From NCBI GenBank assembly GCA_900544575.1, contig UQVO01000001.1, forward strand, positions 1 to 64,000: 64,000 nt of DNA, in the 5' to 3' direction. The notes beneath the pieces were generated by a model. The model made no database searches, was not told the origin of the DNA, and worked only from the letters and a program-made list of their open reading frames with translations. The DNA comes from an uncultured Eubacteriales bacterium (GTDB taxonomy: Bacteria > Bacillota > Clostridia > Christensenellales > CAG-917). Position 1 is the stretch's first letter. Every line of letters starts with the position of its first letter. This document shows, in pieces, positions 48,081 to 56,977 of the stretch. The position numbers and the translations under genes were made by a program.

Positions 48081-48689
48081 TTAAATATGCTCTCGGTCCT
48101 CCGTTTCGGACTTGTCCTCTTCTTCCTCTCCGTCCTGCGTGCCGACAGGTTTTGGCAGCCTGACGCATGGCGGCGCCTGACGTATGCCCAAGGCGTTTCG
48201 CCGAGCGAACTCCACCACGAAATGGCATATCAGCCCCGTCACCAGCCCCGCAATTCCTCCCGCGAGCACCATATAAGGCAGATAGGCGGCGACGGATTCA
48301 CCCACGACCCCCACCGCAACGGCAATCTGCATCGCGTTGTGTATCATACCTCCCGCCACCGACAGTCCCGTGACGGAAAAGGCGCGCGTGCGGGAGAGCA
48401 GCACCATAAGCGCATAAGCGGCGCACGCAGACGGGAGCGACCATATCAGCATCGAAATGTTGCCCGCAAACAGCGCCGCGAAAACGCATTTCAACACGAG
48501 CACGACACATCCCTCCCCCACTCCGACAAGCAGGAAGCAGGCGAGCAGAACCACGTTGCCGAGTCCGAGTTTCGCATAAGGCAGCGCGGGCACGACGGGC
48601 GGGATGAGATTCTCGACGAGGGAAACTATGAGCGCGAGCGCGAGGAAAAGCCCCGACAGCGCGATTTTCCGTGACACGTTTTTTTTCAC
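48081..48689 (-). CDS. Gx transporter family membrane protein (HepS1-like)
   Basis: 202 residues. GTG start overlapping the stop of the NusG-domain gene (GTGA), so coupled. Five or six membrane helices; the sequence SGLFLALALIVSLVENLIPP and GNVVLLACFLLVGVGEG match the Gx transporter family, also labelled heptaprenyl diphosphate synthase component I. These lie with ApbE, FMN-binding and NusG-domain-II proteins in clusters for quinone- and flavin-based electron transfer. The C-terminal 35 residues are charged and variable. Confidence 0.85.
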   Translation of the reverse strand: MKKNVSRKIALSGLFLALALIVSLVENLIPPVVPALPYAKLGLGNVVLLACFLLVGVGEGCVVLVLKCVFAALFAGNISMLIWSLPSACAAYALMVLLSRTRAFSVTGLSVAGGMIHNAMQIAVAVGVVGESVAAYLPYMVLAGGIAGLVTGLICHFVVEFARRNALGIRQAPPCVRLPKPVGTQDGEEEEDKSETEDREHI

Positions 48690-49084
48690 GTTACCGCATC
48701 CACCTCCCCGACGCCGACTTCTATGACCACTCGGTTGGGCAGACACACAATCATACCGCCCTCCGAGGACACGGGAGAAGAATGCACGCAAAGCTGTTCG
48801 GAGCAGTCCGAACTCTCCACATACGCCTTGCCGTCCGATATGCGTATCACCATTTTGCCGTCGAGTATTCCGTACTCTCCGTCTTCCGCGAGCGAGAACG
48901 TATAGCGGAGTTCCCCCTCCACGTAAACACGGATTTCCTCTCCGCCGCCGCGGAAGGCAAACCAAACGGAAAGCGCCGCCGCGACAAGCACGACGGCAAG
49001 CAAAAGCGCGTCCCATTTTTTGAAAACGGTACGCAGGACGCCCTGTCCGCGCCGTGTTTGAGCCTTGTCGCCGCGATTTTTCAT
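48686..49084 (-). CDS. NusG domain II-containing membrane protein
   Basis: 132 residues. A basic start, one membrane helix (ALLLAVVLVAAALSVWFAF), then an extracytosolic NusG_II beta domain (RVYVEGELRYTFSLAEDGEYGI, SDCSEQLCVHSS, IVCLPNRVVIEV). The Cys pair in DCSEQLC and the Cys of VCLPN are conserved in the family. It has no relation in function to transcription factor NusG. It is a usual neighbour of Gx transporters and ApbE. Confidence 0.9.
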   Translation of the reverse strand: MKNRGDKAQTRRGQGVLRTVFKKWDALLLAVVLVAAALSVWFAFRGGGEEIRVYVEGELRYTFSLAEDGEYGILDGKMVIRISDGKAYVESSDCSEQLCVHSSPVSSEGGMIVCLPNRVVIEVGVGEVDAVT

Positions 49085-49152
49085 TTCAACTCACAAACTG
49101 CAAAACGCCGTGTTTATCTCTCGTTTTGTTCCAATCAAATCCGTTTTCGGCA

Positions 49153-50148
49153 CTATACCGCGGTGAACGCGCGCCCGACGGCTTCCGTCGACAGGTCGGG
49201 AGTGACGAACACCGCCGCGATTTCGGGGAAGGATGCCGAAAGCTCCGCTATCCACTCCTTTCCGCGCTCCGCTCCCGCAACCATTACCGCCGTGGCAAGC
49301 GCGTCGCCCAGCGCTCCGTCGGAGCATATCACCGTGACGGACGCAAGCCCGCTGTCCGCGGGCGCACCCGTGAACGGGTCGATGATGTGGTGATAGCGCA
49401 CGCCGTCGACTTCGTAATATCTCTCATAGTCGCCGCTGGTGCTTATGCACTCTCCGCTGCGGAGGGTCACCGTGCCGACATAGGACACGGAATAGGGGCG
49501 CGGCGCGCCTATGCCTATCGTGAAATCCCTTCCGACGCCGCCTATGTTGCCGCCCAGATTGACAAGCGTTTCGCCCGTCGCGGCAGTCAGCGCGGTTTCC
49601 ACGGCGTAGCCTTTCGCTATGCCGCCGAGGTCGAGCTTTGCGCCGTCTTTGAGTTTTGTGACGGTGAGCGCGTCCTCGTCGAGAGCGAACGCTTCGTCAA
49701 ACCCGACAAGTTCCTTCGCCGCGGCGATTTCTTCCTCGGAAGGCAGCCGTTCGGGGGGGGTGCCCGCCACGAATTCGCCGGGCGCGAATCCCCACAGTTC
49801 CACAAGCGGATACACGGACGGGTCGTACGCCCCGTCGGTGAGCAGGTATATCTCCCGCGCCTTGACGAGCAGCGTCATCGTGAGCGCGTCCACCGTCACA
49901 CTCTCCCCCGCCGCAGCCGCGTTTATTCTGTAAATGTCGCTGCCCTCCACGGACGCGGAAAGCAGCATCTCCGCCTCTCTCATATCCTCCGCGGTCGCCG
50001 CTGCATAGCCGCGCTCCGTGCTTTCGATGTAAAGAGTGGTGCCGAACACATCGAAATACTCCCCCGCCGCCGCGTTGTCGCACGCAGTCAGCGAAAGGAG
50101 TATCAGTATTGCCGTCAGGGCGACGGCTGCCTTTTTTCCCGTGCGCAT
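49153..50148 (-). CDS. apbE: FAD:protein FMN transferase ApbE, lipoprotein form
   Basis: 331 residues with lipobox LTAC (Cys23), so it acts outside the membrane. It attaches FMN covalently to Thr/Ser of target proteins. Family blocks are DGAYDPSVYPLVELWGF, LDLGGIAKGYAVE, NLGGNIGGVG and HHIIDPFTG. It lies 68 bases before the NusG-domain gene and 13 after degV. No protein with an FMN-binding acceptor domain is in the window, so its substrate is encoded elsewhere. Confidence 0.95.
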   Translation of the reverse strand: MRTGKKAAVALTAILILLSLTACDNAAAGEYFDVFGTTLYIESTERGYAAATAEDMREAEMLLSASVEGSDIYRINAAAAGESVTVDALTMTLLVKAREIYLLTDGAYDPSVYPLVELWGFAPGEFVAGTPPERLPSEEEIAAAKELVGFDEAFALDEDALTVTKLKDGAKLDLGGIAKGYAVETALTAATGETLVNLGGNIGGVGRDFTIGIGAPRPYSVSYVGTVTLRSGECISTSGDYERYYEVDGVRYHHIIDPFTGAPADSGLASVTVICSDGALGDALATAVMVAGAERGKEWIAELSASFPEIAAVFVTPDLSTEAVGRAFTAV

Positions 50149-50161
50149 TCGTGTTAAGGAG

Positions 50162-51028
50162 TCATCTGGACTCCGCGGTGAAAATTATGCCGTAAGTGCC
50201 GGGGCCGCAGTGCGCGCCGATGACGGGGCCTACGGGCTGTGTGATTATCTCCGCGCCGCCCGCAAAAGGCTGTATGCGCGACTTGACCTCCTCGACGTAC
50301 TCGTCGCAGTCCGCGCCGACGATGACGACGGGCGCGCCGTCCGTCGGACGGAACTTTTTCCCGAATTCGGACACGATAAAGCTCATCGCCTTTTTGAAGC
50401 CGCTCTGCTTGGTGAGCACGTCTATCTCGCCCTCTTTGTTGACGTAGAGGACGGGTTTGAGTTGAAGCACGTTGCCCATTTTCGCCTTGGCGGGAGAAAG
50501 CCTGCCGCCGCGTGCGAGATATTTGAGGTCGTCCACGACGAACAGCACCGCCACGTTCTGGACGAGCGTTTCCAGATAGTCGCAGGTCGCGTCGATGTCA
50601 CCGCCGTTCGCGTTGAAGAATTTCGCCGCCATATAGACCATAAGCCCCGCGCCCATTGAGATGTTGAGGGTGTCGAACAGGCGGTATTTCACGTCGGGAT
50701 ATTTTGCTTTCAGTTCCGCTATCGCGACGTCGAGATAACTGAACGTGTTGGACATTTTGGAGGAAAACGCGACGTAAAGGATGTCTTCCCCCGCCTTGAA
50801 GTAAGGCTCGAAGATGTCTATGTACGTCTGGGGATTGAGCCCCGCGGTGCTCACGGCGGCACCCTTTCTCATACGGGCGAAAAAGTCTTTCAAATCGGTG
50901 TTTTCGCCGAGGTCGTAAAGTTTCTCCTCTCCGTCGATTGTGTAGGGCATCGGGATGACTTTCACGCCGAGTTCCTTTGCCGTGGTATACCAAAGTTCGC
51001 AATCAGTGTCGCAGAAAAAGACCGACAT
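50162..51028 (-). CDS. DegV family fatty-acid-binding protein
   Basis: 288 residues, full length. Typical blocks: the early CDTDCEL, MRKGAAVSTAGLNPQTYIDIFEPYF (the Ser-Thr of the fatty acid carboxylate site), SSKMSNTFSYLDVA, VDDLKYLARGGRLSPAKAKMGNVLQLKPVL and a C-terminal GAHCGPGT. DegV proteins (FakB) bind fatty acids for phosphorylation by FakA, which is not in the window. It has its own promoter at 51102-51130 and leads into apbE. Confidence 0.93.
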   Translation of the reverse strand: MSVFFCDTDCELWYTTAKELGVKVIPMPYTIDGEEKLYDLGENTDLKDFFARMRKGAAVSTAGLNPQTYIDIFEPYFKAGEDILYVAFSSKMSNTFSYLDVAIAELKAKYPDVKYRLFDTLNISMGAGLMVYMAAKFFNANGGDIDATCDYLETLVQNVAVLFVVDDLKYLARGGRLSPAKAKMGNVLQLKPVLYVNKEGEIDVLTKQSGFKKAMSFIVSEFGKKFRPTDGAPVVIVGADCDEYVEEVKSRIQPFAGGAEIITQPVGPVIGAHCGPGTYGIIFTAESR

Positions 51029-51101
51029 TTCACTCTCCGTTATCGGCGGGCAAACCGCCTTTTTTAGGCACGCGGGCGAAAATCCTCTCCGCGCCGCCTT
51101 T

Positions 51102-51130
51102 ATTCTAATATATATGCGGCGTTATGTCAA
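51102..51130 (-). promoter_or_regulatory. Sigma-A promoter of degV
   Basis: TTGACA at 51130-51125, 17-base spacer, TAGAAT at 51107-51102. It lies just after the stop of the nuclease gene. Confidence 0.85.
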
Positions 51131-51157
51131 CGAAAGGCGGGTCCGACGCCCGCACGG

Positions 51158-52078
51158 TCATTTGCATTTAAGGAAAAAATCGTCGTCGATGTGCCACGTC
51201 CCGTCCGTGCTTTTCACGCCTATGCCGTGCGCGAATGCGAGTTCCAGCAGCGCGGCGCAGTCTATCAGCATCAGATTGCCGCGCTTTGCGGCAAACGACC
51301 TGGTGTCGCGGTGGAAATGGGAATTGGTGATGAGTATGCCCTTTGTCGCTCCCCACGCCGTCATTACGCCCAGAAATTCGCGCACGACTTTGACGGAAAC
51401 GTACGCCCTCTCGTTGAGCTTGGTCTTGGACTGGAAAAACACAAGTTCCTTGAACCCCGCGGGGTCTTCGATGTAAAGTTTGCCGTCTATGCCGTTGTCG
51501 TCCGGCCCCGCCGTCAGCTCGTTGCGTTTGACCAGTCCGCCGTAGACGGCAAGCAGCAGTTTCATACTGAACTCTTCGAAAAACTCCCCTCCCGCTTCGC
51601 TTATCGCCTGCGTGAGCGCACGGCGGAGAGCGGCGAGATATTTGTCCTTCGTCAGCCTGCCCGCCTTGTAATCCTGAAACTTTTTGTCCGCGCCTTCGAG
51701 GATGTGTCCGAGCGGCGTATCGGGATATTTCGGAGCGCGGCTGGCGCGTTCTGCGGCGCGCTTTCTCTGCGCCCGTCTGCGCTGGGTGCGTGTGAGCGTT
51801 TTCTTTTCTTCCTCCTCAGGAACGGGCGGCGCGAGCCTGCCGTCCTCCGTCGTGCGCAGCGTCCCCGCGGCAAGCATTTCGTTGAGCACGACGCCCGTCA
51901 GGCTTTTGAGCCGCGTATTCAGCGACTCGCAGCTGCGGTCTTTCAGCTCTTCCGCCGTATAACCGTATCTCGTCAGCGACCGCTCTATGAGCAGTTTCCG
52001 CTCCGTGCCGTCCCTGTCGATGACGCCGTTTACCGCGCTCTCTATCTCTTGTTTTGTCGGAAAATCTCTTTTTGTCAT
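51158..52078 (-). CDS. Mrr-type restriction endonuclease-like protein
   Basis: 306 residues from the ATG at 52078 with AAGGTG upstream. A winged-helix-like N-terminal half (FPTKQEIESAVNGVIDRDG, Mrr_N-like) and an Arg/Lys-rich linker (RTQRRRAQRKRAAERASR, about 109-126) lead to a PD-(D/E)xK nuclease: GPDDNGIDGKLY supplies the Asp and FFQSKTK the Q-x-K, followed by VREFLGVM and GILITNSHFHRDTRSFA. This is the Mrr family, usually type IV enzymes that cut methylated DNA. No methylase or other defence gene is beside it. Confidence 0.85.
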   Translation of the reverse strand: MTKRDFPTKQEIESAVNGVIDRDGTERKLLIERSLTRYGYTAEELKDRSCESLNTRLKSLTGVVLNEMLAAGTLRTTEDGRLAPPVPEEEEKKTLTRTQRRRAQRKRAAERASRAPKYPDTPLGHILEGADKKFQDYKAGRLTKDKYLAALRRALTQAISEAGGEFFEEFSMKLLLAVYGGLVKRNELTAGPDDNGIDGKLYIEDPAGFKELVFFQSKTKLNERAYVSVKVVREFLGVMTAWGATKGILITNSHFHRDTRSFAAKRGNLMLIDCAALLELAFAHGIGVKSTDGTWHIDDDFFLKCK

Positions 52079-52238
52079 AAAACACCTTTTTAATATCATA
52101 TCACACTTTCCCCGAAAAACCGAACCGTTCCCGCCCGTTTTCTTCCGCGCAAGATGCGAAAAATAATAGGGATAAGGTTTTAATTGTCGTTTAATTAAAT
52201 TAGAATAGGATAAGTATATAAAACGTACGGAGAAGACT

Positions 52239-53348
52239 ATGGACAATTTCGACAACTTCTTCAACAAAGCGGGCGACGGCGGCTCCGAACGCACTCCCGT
52301 CTACCATACGCCCGACAGTACGGGCGGCGGCCCCAACAAAAAAATGACGACGGTCACGATTCTGTTCGTGGTCATCGCGGTGATTATGTGCATCGCGATA
52401 GTCGCGAACGTCATCGTGCTGGCAAGTATGAAAAGCCAGGTTTCGCAGGACTACGCCGACACTCTGACAAACGCCGTACGCGACCAATATCTCGCCGCGA
52501 TAGAGGAATATCTTGACGGCAAGGAAATAACGGACGACGTGCTCGAACAGATAAAAGAGGACGTCATCAAGGCGCTCAACACTTCCGCGGCGGCGGTCGC
52601 GGGCACCGAAACCATCTTCTCCACCGCGCAGATAGTGGCAGTCGGAAAAAGCACCACATCCTACGGCACGGGCTTCCTCATCACGGCAACGGACGCGGAC
52701 GGCAACAGCCAAAGATACGTCGTCACCAACGCCCACGTCGTGCTGGAAGTGCGCTCCTCTTCGAGCGGAAGCAGTTTCCCGTGGGGAGGCGGCTCTTCGA
52801 CCACCTACTCTTTCGTGAACCGCTCGAACATCACCTGCTCGTTTATGGACGGAGCGTCAGGCTCTTATAGCCTGGAAGTGGTGGCGGTCGGCTCTTATTA
52901 CGAAACGGAAAACGGACAGGTCGTGGACAGCGATTACAAGACCGAACCCGACCTTGCGATACTCCGCTTCACGGGCGACCAACCCGACGAAACGACTTAT
53001 CCCTCTCTCAACATCGCGTCAGACGAAGCGGATTACGGCGATAACGTCGCAATCGTGGGCTATCCGGAAGGCGCCGGGCTCTCCGTCACTTCGGGGACGA
53101 TTTCGAAGACCGCACACCAGCTTTCGAGCTGGGGATACGGCAGCTTCTATATGACCGACGCCGCCATCAACTCCGGCAATTCCGGCGGACCCATGGTCAA
53201 CAACAAGGGCGAAGTCGTGGGCGTCGTGGAGTCCAAACTTTCCTCGACGGACGGGTCGACCAGCATTGAAAATATGGGCTATGCCGTCACGTCGATGACC
53301 CTCATAGAATTCCTTTCCTCGCAAGGGCTCACTCCCGTTACGGTCTAG
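52239..53348 (+). CDS. S1C-like (HtrA-type) membrane serine protease without PDZ domain
   Basis: 369 residues. Cytoplasmic start, one membrane helix (37-62), a helical linker, then a trypsin-like domain outside the cell. The triad is H166 (VVTNAHVV), D238 (EPDLAIL) and S315 (GNSGGP). The C-terminal PDZ domain of DegP/HtrA is absent; the protein ends 50 residues after the catalytic Ser. An insert of about 25 residues (SSSSGSSFPWGGGSS) follows the His. GGAGAAG precedes the ATG. It is the only plus-strand gene in this stretch. Confidence 0.92.
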   Translation: MDNFDNFFNKAGDGGSERTPVYHTPDSTGGGPNKKMTTVTILFVVIAVIMCIAIVANVIVLASMKSQVSQDYADTLTNAVRDQYLAAIEEYLDGKEITDDVLEQIKEDVIKALNTSAAAVAGTETIFSTAQIVAVGKSTTSYGTGFLITATDADGNSQRYVVTNAHVVLEVRSSSSGSSFPWGGGSSTTYSFVNRSNITCSFMDGASGSYSLEVVAVGSYYETENGQVVDSDYKTEPDLAILRFTGDQPDETTYPSLNIASDEADYGDNVAIVGYPEGAGLSVTSGTISKTAHQLSSWGYGSFYMTDAAINSGNSGGPMVNNKGEVVGVVESKLSSTDGSTSIENMGYAVTSMTLIEFLSSQGLTPVTV

Positions 53349-53358
53349 GCTCTGCTCC

Positions 53359-53446
53359 CGTCCGAAACGGACGAAAACATACATCCCGTCACCCGACGGG
53401 GACAATTTGCAAAATGACGGAACGCGTGTTCCGTCATTTTGCAAAT
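53359..53446. terminator. Cluster of three hairpins after the serine protease
   Basis: Stem 1, CGTCCG/CGGACG (53359-53373). Stem 2, CCCGTC/GACGGG (53385-53400). Stem 3 is a perfect 19-bp stem with a GCGT loop (53405-53446), whose inner GC part is followed by TTTTGCAAAT, so it can end transcription in both directions. Two or three serial hairpins after one gene are unusual here. Confidence 0.8.
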
Positions 53447-53522
53447 CAAGCGCCTTGCCGTGCGTCCGCGCCGCCCTCATCGGACGATGCCGCAGTATTT
53501 ACGGCAAAATCCGTCCGCGCGG

Positions 53523-53657
53523 TCAGTCCAGCACGTCTTCCAGCTTGTGAAGCAGGGCCTTTTTGGTCTTTTTGACAAGATTCTGATTGCTTGCGGTGTA
53601 TATCGCCGTTGCCGTGACGACGCCGAGCACCGCGCCTATCAACAATGAATTTTTCAT
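53523..53657 (-). CDS. 44-residue membrane protein
   Basis: Starts at the ATG at 53657 with GAGGAGG six bases before it, an excellent site. The product begins MKNSLLIGAVLGVVTATAIY, a helix, and continues with a Lys-rich amphipathic tail (NLVKKTKKALLHKLEDVLD). Its style is like the YtxH-type stress proteins or small regulators, but I do not recognise it. It is bounded by the hairpin cluster and the next gene's unit, and no other gene in the region could use that ribosome site. Confidence 0.8.
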   Translation of the reverse strand: MKNSLLIGAVLGVVTATAIYTASNQNLVKKTKKALLHKLEDVLD

Positions 53658-53699
53658 AACAACCTCCTCGCACCTAGTATGCGCGGAGCAGAAAATTAT

Positions 53700-53728
53700 A
53701 TGTAAAAAGCGGCGTTTGCCGCCGCTTT
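53700..53728 (-). terminator. Terminator after the cysteine desulfurase
   Basis: A 9-bp stem (AAAGCGGCG / CGCCGCTTT), loop of 5, then TTTTTAC on the minus strand. Confidence 0.88.
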
Positions 53729-53739
53729 AAGCTGCGAAA

Positions 53740-54882
53740 TCACAACGCGCGCAATCGTCGCACGGCGTCACGCAACACCGTATACGCGCGCTCCGCGTCC
53801 TCCGCCGTGTTCGCACGTCCGAAAGAAAAGCGCACCGCGCCCTTTGCCTCCTCCGCCGTCAGCCCCAAAGCCAGCAGAGTGCGGCTCGGTTCGGATGAAC
53901 CTGCCGAACACGCGCTGCCGTTGGACACGGCTATGCCCGCCAAATCCAGCGAAAACAACAGTTCCTCCCCCGTAATCCCGTCAAAGCGGAAATTGACTAT
54001 CCCGGGAAGCGTGCGTTCGGCGTCCGTTGTACCGTTAAGGCGCGCGCCGTCTATGCCATTCAATACGCGCGCGGCAAAACCGTCTTTCAGCGCACGCACT
54101 CGCGCGCTCTCCTCCGTCATATGGGAGACAGCCGCTTTCAGAGCCGCCGCGGTGCCGACCGCTCCCGCCACGTCGGATGTGCCTCCCCTCTTTCTTCTCT
54201 CCTGTTCGCCGCCGGAATGCAACGCTTCCAACCGCACCCCGTTTCTGACATACAGCGCGCCGAAGCCTTTCGGACCTCCGAACTTGTGCGCGGACAGCGA
54301 AAGCATATCCGCCCCGAGCACATTCACGTCGACGGGGACCGCCCCCACCGCCTGCACGGCGTCCGTATGGAACAGCGCCCCGTAAGCGTGCGCGGTTTCG
54401 GCGAGCAGTCTCACGGGCTGCAAGGTGCCGAGTTCGTTGTTGGCGGTCATTACGCTGACCAACACGACGTCTTCCGCCATAGCGCCGTCAAGCGAAGACG
54501 GCGACACCGCCCCGTCCTTTCCGACGGGCAGATATTCGGCAGAGAAACCGAACCGCCGAAGCTGTTCGCAGCTCTCGTAAACGGCGGGGTGTTCAACGGC
54601 GGACGCGATGATGCGCCCCTTGCCGCGCGCGAACGCCGCGCCCTTCACCGCCCAGTTGTCCGACTCCGTGCCCCCCGACGTGAAATAAACTTCGTCCGCG
54701 GACGCACCTATGCATTCCGCAATGCAAGCGCGTGCGGAAGCCAGCGCCGCCGCGGCGTCGCGTCCGTAGGAGTGACGGGAATCGGCATTGCCGAACACGT
54801 CCGAAAGATAAGTCCGCATCGCTTCCCTCGCCTCGTCGCAGAGAGGCGTGGTGGCGGCGTTGTCGAGATATATGCGCTTCAT
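53740..54882 (-). CDS. Cysteine desulfurase (IscS/NifS family)
   Basis: 380 residues from the ATG at 54882, where homology begins (MKRIYLDNAATTP); two earlier in-frame ATGs (54897, 54909) exist and none has a clear ribosome site. PLP lysine in SLSAHKFGGPKG, catalytic Cys in SNGSACSAGSSEPS. It moves sulfur from Cys to iron-sulfur assembly or tRNA thiolation. There is no iscU or thiI/mnmA beside it. The Ala-rich C-terminus is short. Confidence 0.94.
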   Translation of the reverse strand: MKRIYLDNAATTPLCDEAREAMRTYLSDVFGNADSRHSYGRDAAAALASARACIAECIGASADEVYFTSGGTESDNWAVKGAAFARGKGRIIASAVEHPAVYESCEQLRRFGFSAEYLPVGKDGAVSPSSLDGAMAEDVVLVSVMTANNELGTLQPVRLLAETAHAYGALFHTDAVQAVGAVPVDVNVLGADMLSLSAHKFGGPKGFGALYVRNGVRLEALHSGGEQERRKRGGTSDVAGAVGTAAALKAAVSHMTEESARVRALKDGFAARVLNGIDGARLNGTTDAERTLPGIVNFRFDGITGEELLFSLDLAGIAVSNGSACSAGSSEPSRTLLALGLTAEEAKGAVRFSFGRANTAEDAERAYTVLRDAVRRLRAL

Positions 54883-54930
54883 ATTCTGCGTTTGCATTCC
54901 GAAAAACATCCGACTTGCCGTGCAAAAATC

Positions 54931-54963
54931 CGAAAGAGAAAACGCGGAGCATTGCGCTCCGCT
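54931..54963 (-). terminator. Terminator after proA
   Basis: A 7-bp stem (GCGGAGC / GCTCCGC), loop of 5, then GTTTTCTCTTTC on the minus strand. Confidence 0.85.
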
Positions 54964-54967
54964 TCTT

Positions 54968-56221
54968 TCATTTTCTCGTCTGTCCGTCGCCCTCTATGAC
55001 ATACTTGACCGAAGTCAGCTCTTTGAGAGCGATGGGACCCCTGACGTGCAGTTTCTGCGTCGAGATGCCCATCTCCGCTCCGAGCCCGAATTCGAACCCG
55101 TCTGTAAAGCGCGTCGACGCGTTGAGATATACCGCCGCGGAGTCCACCCGCCTTGCGAAATAATCCAGCTTTTCACGGTCGCGCGAAAGTATCGCGTCGG
55201 AATGGTTGGTGCTGTGCGCGTTGATGAACGCGACCGCCTCTTCCACGCCGTCAACCAACATAACCGTGAGTTTATATGCCGAAAACTCCGTATAAAAGTC
55301 CTCATCGGTCGCAAGCGCGACATCGGGCAGCATATCTTTCACTTCCTGCGTGCCGAGCACTTCCACGCCGTTTTCTTTGAGAGCGGCATAGAGGCGGGGC
55401 AAAAATTCCGCCGCAATCCCGCGGTCGACAAGCACGTGTTCCAACGCGTTGCAGGTGGAAGGACGCTGAACTTTCGCGTTTATGATGACGGGTATCGCCT
55501 TGTCAAGGTCCGCCGTCTTTTCGACATAAGTGTGGCAGTTGCCGCCCGCGGACGCGATGACCGGCATAGTCGCATTGTCGAGCACGAACTTTTTCAGCCC
55601 CTCGCCGCCGCGCGGAATTATGACGTCGATGTATCCGTCCATACCGAGCATCGCTTTGCTCGCTTCGCGGGACGGGTCGTCGATGAAGCCGACGGCTCCC
55701 GCGTCGCATCCGACGGCGGAGATTGCTCCGCGCATAATTTCGTAAAGCACACGGTTAGAGTTCAGCGCGTCTTTTCCGCCGCGCAGCACCACCGCATTGC
55801 CGGATTTCAGACACAGCGCCGCCGCGTCGACGGTGACGTTCGGGCGCGCTTCGTAGATTATGCCGATGACGCCGAGAGGCATACGCACGCGTTTGAGGTC
55901 AAGCCCGTTGGGGAGAGTCCTCTCCTCGACGATTTCTCCCACCGGGTCGGGGAGCGCGGCGACCTGTTTCAGTCCCTCAATCATCGTCGCTATGCGCTTT
56001 TCGTTCAGGGTGAGCCTGTCGATGAAAGGCGCGGGTCTGCCGTTCTTTTCCGCTTCGCGCACGTCGAGAGCGTTGGCCTCTGCCAGACGAACAAGATTGC
56101 CTTTTTCCGTCAGCGCGTCCGCTATCGCGTCAAGCATACCGTTTTTCTGCTCCGACGTATAGCCCGACAGCGCATAAGACGCCTCTTTGGCGCGGCTGCA
56201 AATCTCCTTTACGTCAATCAT
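54968..56221 (-). CDS. proA: Glutamate-5-semialdehyde dehydrogenase ProA
   Basis: 417 residues. It reduces gamma-glutamyl phosphate in proline synthesis. EARPNVTVDAAALCLKSGNAVVLRGGK and the catalytic Cys in NAKVQRPSTCNALEHVLV are typical. The start overlaps the yebC stop by one base. The kinase ProB, usually adjacent, is not here. Confidence 0.96.
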   Translation of the reverse strand: MIDVKEICSRAKEASYALSGYTSEQKNGMLDAIADALTEKGNLVRLAEANALDVREAEKNGRPAPFIDRLTLNEKRIATMIEGLKQVAALPDPVGEIVEERTLPNGLDLKRVRMPLGVIGIIYEARPNVTVDAAALCLKSGNAVVLRGGKDALNSNRVLYEIMRGAISAVGCDAGAVGFIDDPSREASKAMLGMDGYIDVIIPRGGEGLKKFVLDNATMPVIASAGGNCHTYVEKTADLDKAIPVIINAKVQRPSTCNALEHVLVDRGIAAEFLPRLYAALKENGVEVLGTQEVKDMLPDVALATDEDFYTEFSAYKLTVMLVDGVEEAVAFINAHSTNHSDAILSRDREKLDYFARRVDSAAVYLNASTRFTDGFEFGLGAEMGISTQKLHVRGPIALKELTSVKYVIEGDGQTRK

Positions 56222-56967
56222 CAGTCCTCTTCCTCGTCCTGTATGGTTATGACGGCATTGTGATATACGTTCTGCACGTCGTCGAGTTCTTCGAGTTTGT
56301 CAATCATTTTGAGCAGGGTTTCCTGCTGCTGGGGGTCGGGATTCGCTTCGTTTTCGGGAATCATATCTATCTCTGCGGAAAGAATCTTGACCCCGTTCTT
56401 TTCCAGCTCGTCGCGCACCGCACCGAAATCGGCGGGAGCGGTGAGCACTTCGTACACTTCGTCGTCGTCGGAGTTGATGTCTTCCGCGCCCGCTTCGAGC
56501 GCATACATCATCAGGTCGTCCTCGGAAATGTCGGATTTGGCGACGGCGATGACGCCTTTGCGCTTGAACATAAAGGACACGCAGCCCGTCGCGCCGAGCG
56601 AACCGCCGTACTTGTCGAAGAGGTGCCTGACGTCGCCCGCGGTGCGGTTCTTGTTGTCGGTGAGCGCCTGCACGATGAATGCCGTGCCGCCCACGCCGTA
56701 ACCTTCGTAGGTCATCTCTTCGTAGTTTATGCTGCCCAGCTCGCCGCTCGCTTTCTTGATGCTGCGGGAGATGTTGTCGTTGGGCATATTGTTGGCTTTC
56801 GCCTTGGCGATGGCGTCGCGCAGTTTGCTGTTGGAGTTGGGGTCCGCACCGCCCTGCTTGACCGCGACGGCAATCTCACGTCCGATTTTGGTGAAGACGT
56901 TCGCGCGCGCCGCGTCGCTCTTTCCCTTTTTCTGTTGAATGTTATGCCATTTGCTGTGTCCGCTCAT
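56221..56967 (-). CDS. yebC: YebC/PmpR family translation/transcription factor
   Basis: 248 residues, starting [27 protein letters not shown], the strongly conserved start of the family. The second and third domains ([35 protein letters not shown]) are complete. Recent work on related proteins shows a role in translation of poly-proline stretches; older work in DNA binding. It lies 10 bases after trmH and runs into proA. Confidence 0.95.
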   Translation of the reverse strand: MSGHSKWHNIQQKKGKSDAARANVFTKIGREIAVAVKQGGADPNSNSKLRDAIAKAKANNMPNDNISRSIKKASGELGSINYEEMTYEGYGVGGTAFIVQALTDNKNRTAGDVRHLFDKYGGSLGATGCVSFMFKRKGVIAVAKSDISEDDLMMYALEAGAEDINSDDDEVYEVLTAPADFGAVRDELEKNGVKILSAEIDMIPENEANPDPQQQETLLKMIDKLEELDDVQNVYHNAVITIQDEEED

Positions 56968-56977
56968 ATAGCCTCCG

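Noticed and set aside
51045-51065. Plus-strand terminator GGCGG-N5-CCGCC followed by TTTTTT
   Set aside because: There is no plus-strand gene to end there. It lies in the degV leader and may be chance or stop antisense transcription.
51158-52078. Defence island around the Mrr-type nuclease
   Set aside because: Neighbours are degV/apbE and a secreted protease, all ordinary genes; no methylase, helicase, toxin or phage gene adjoins it.
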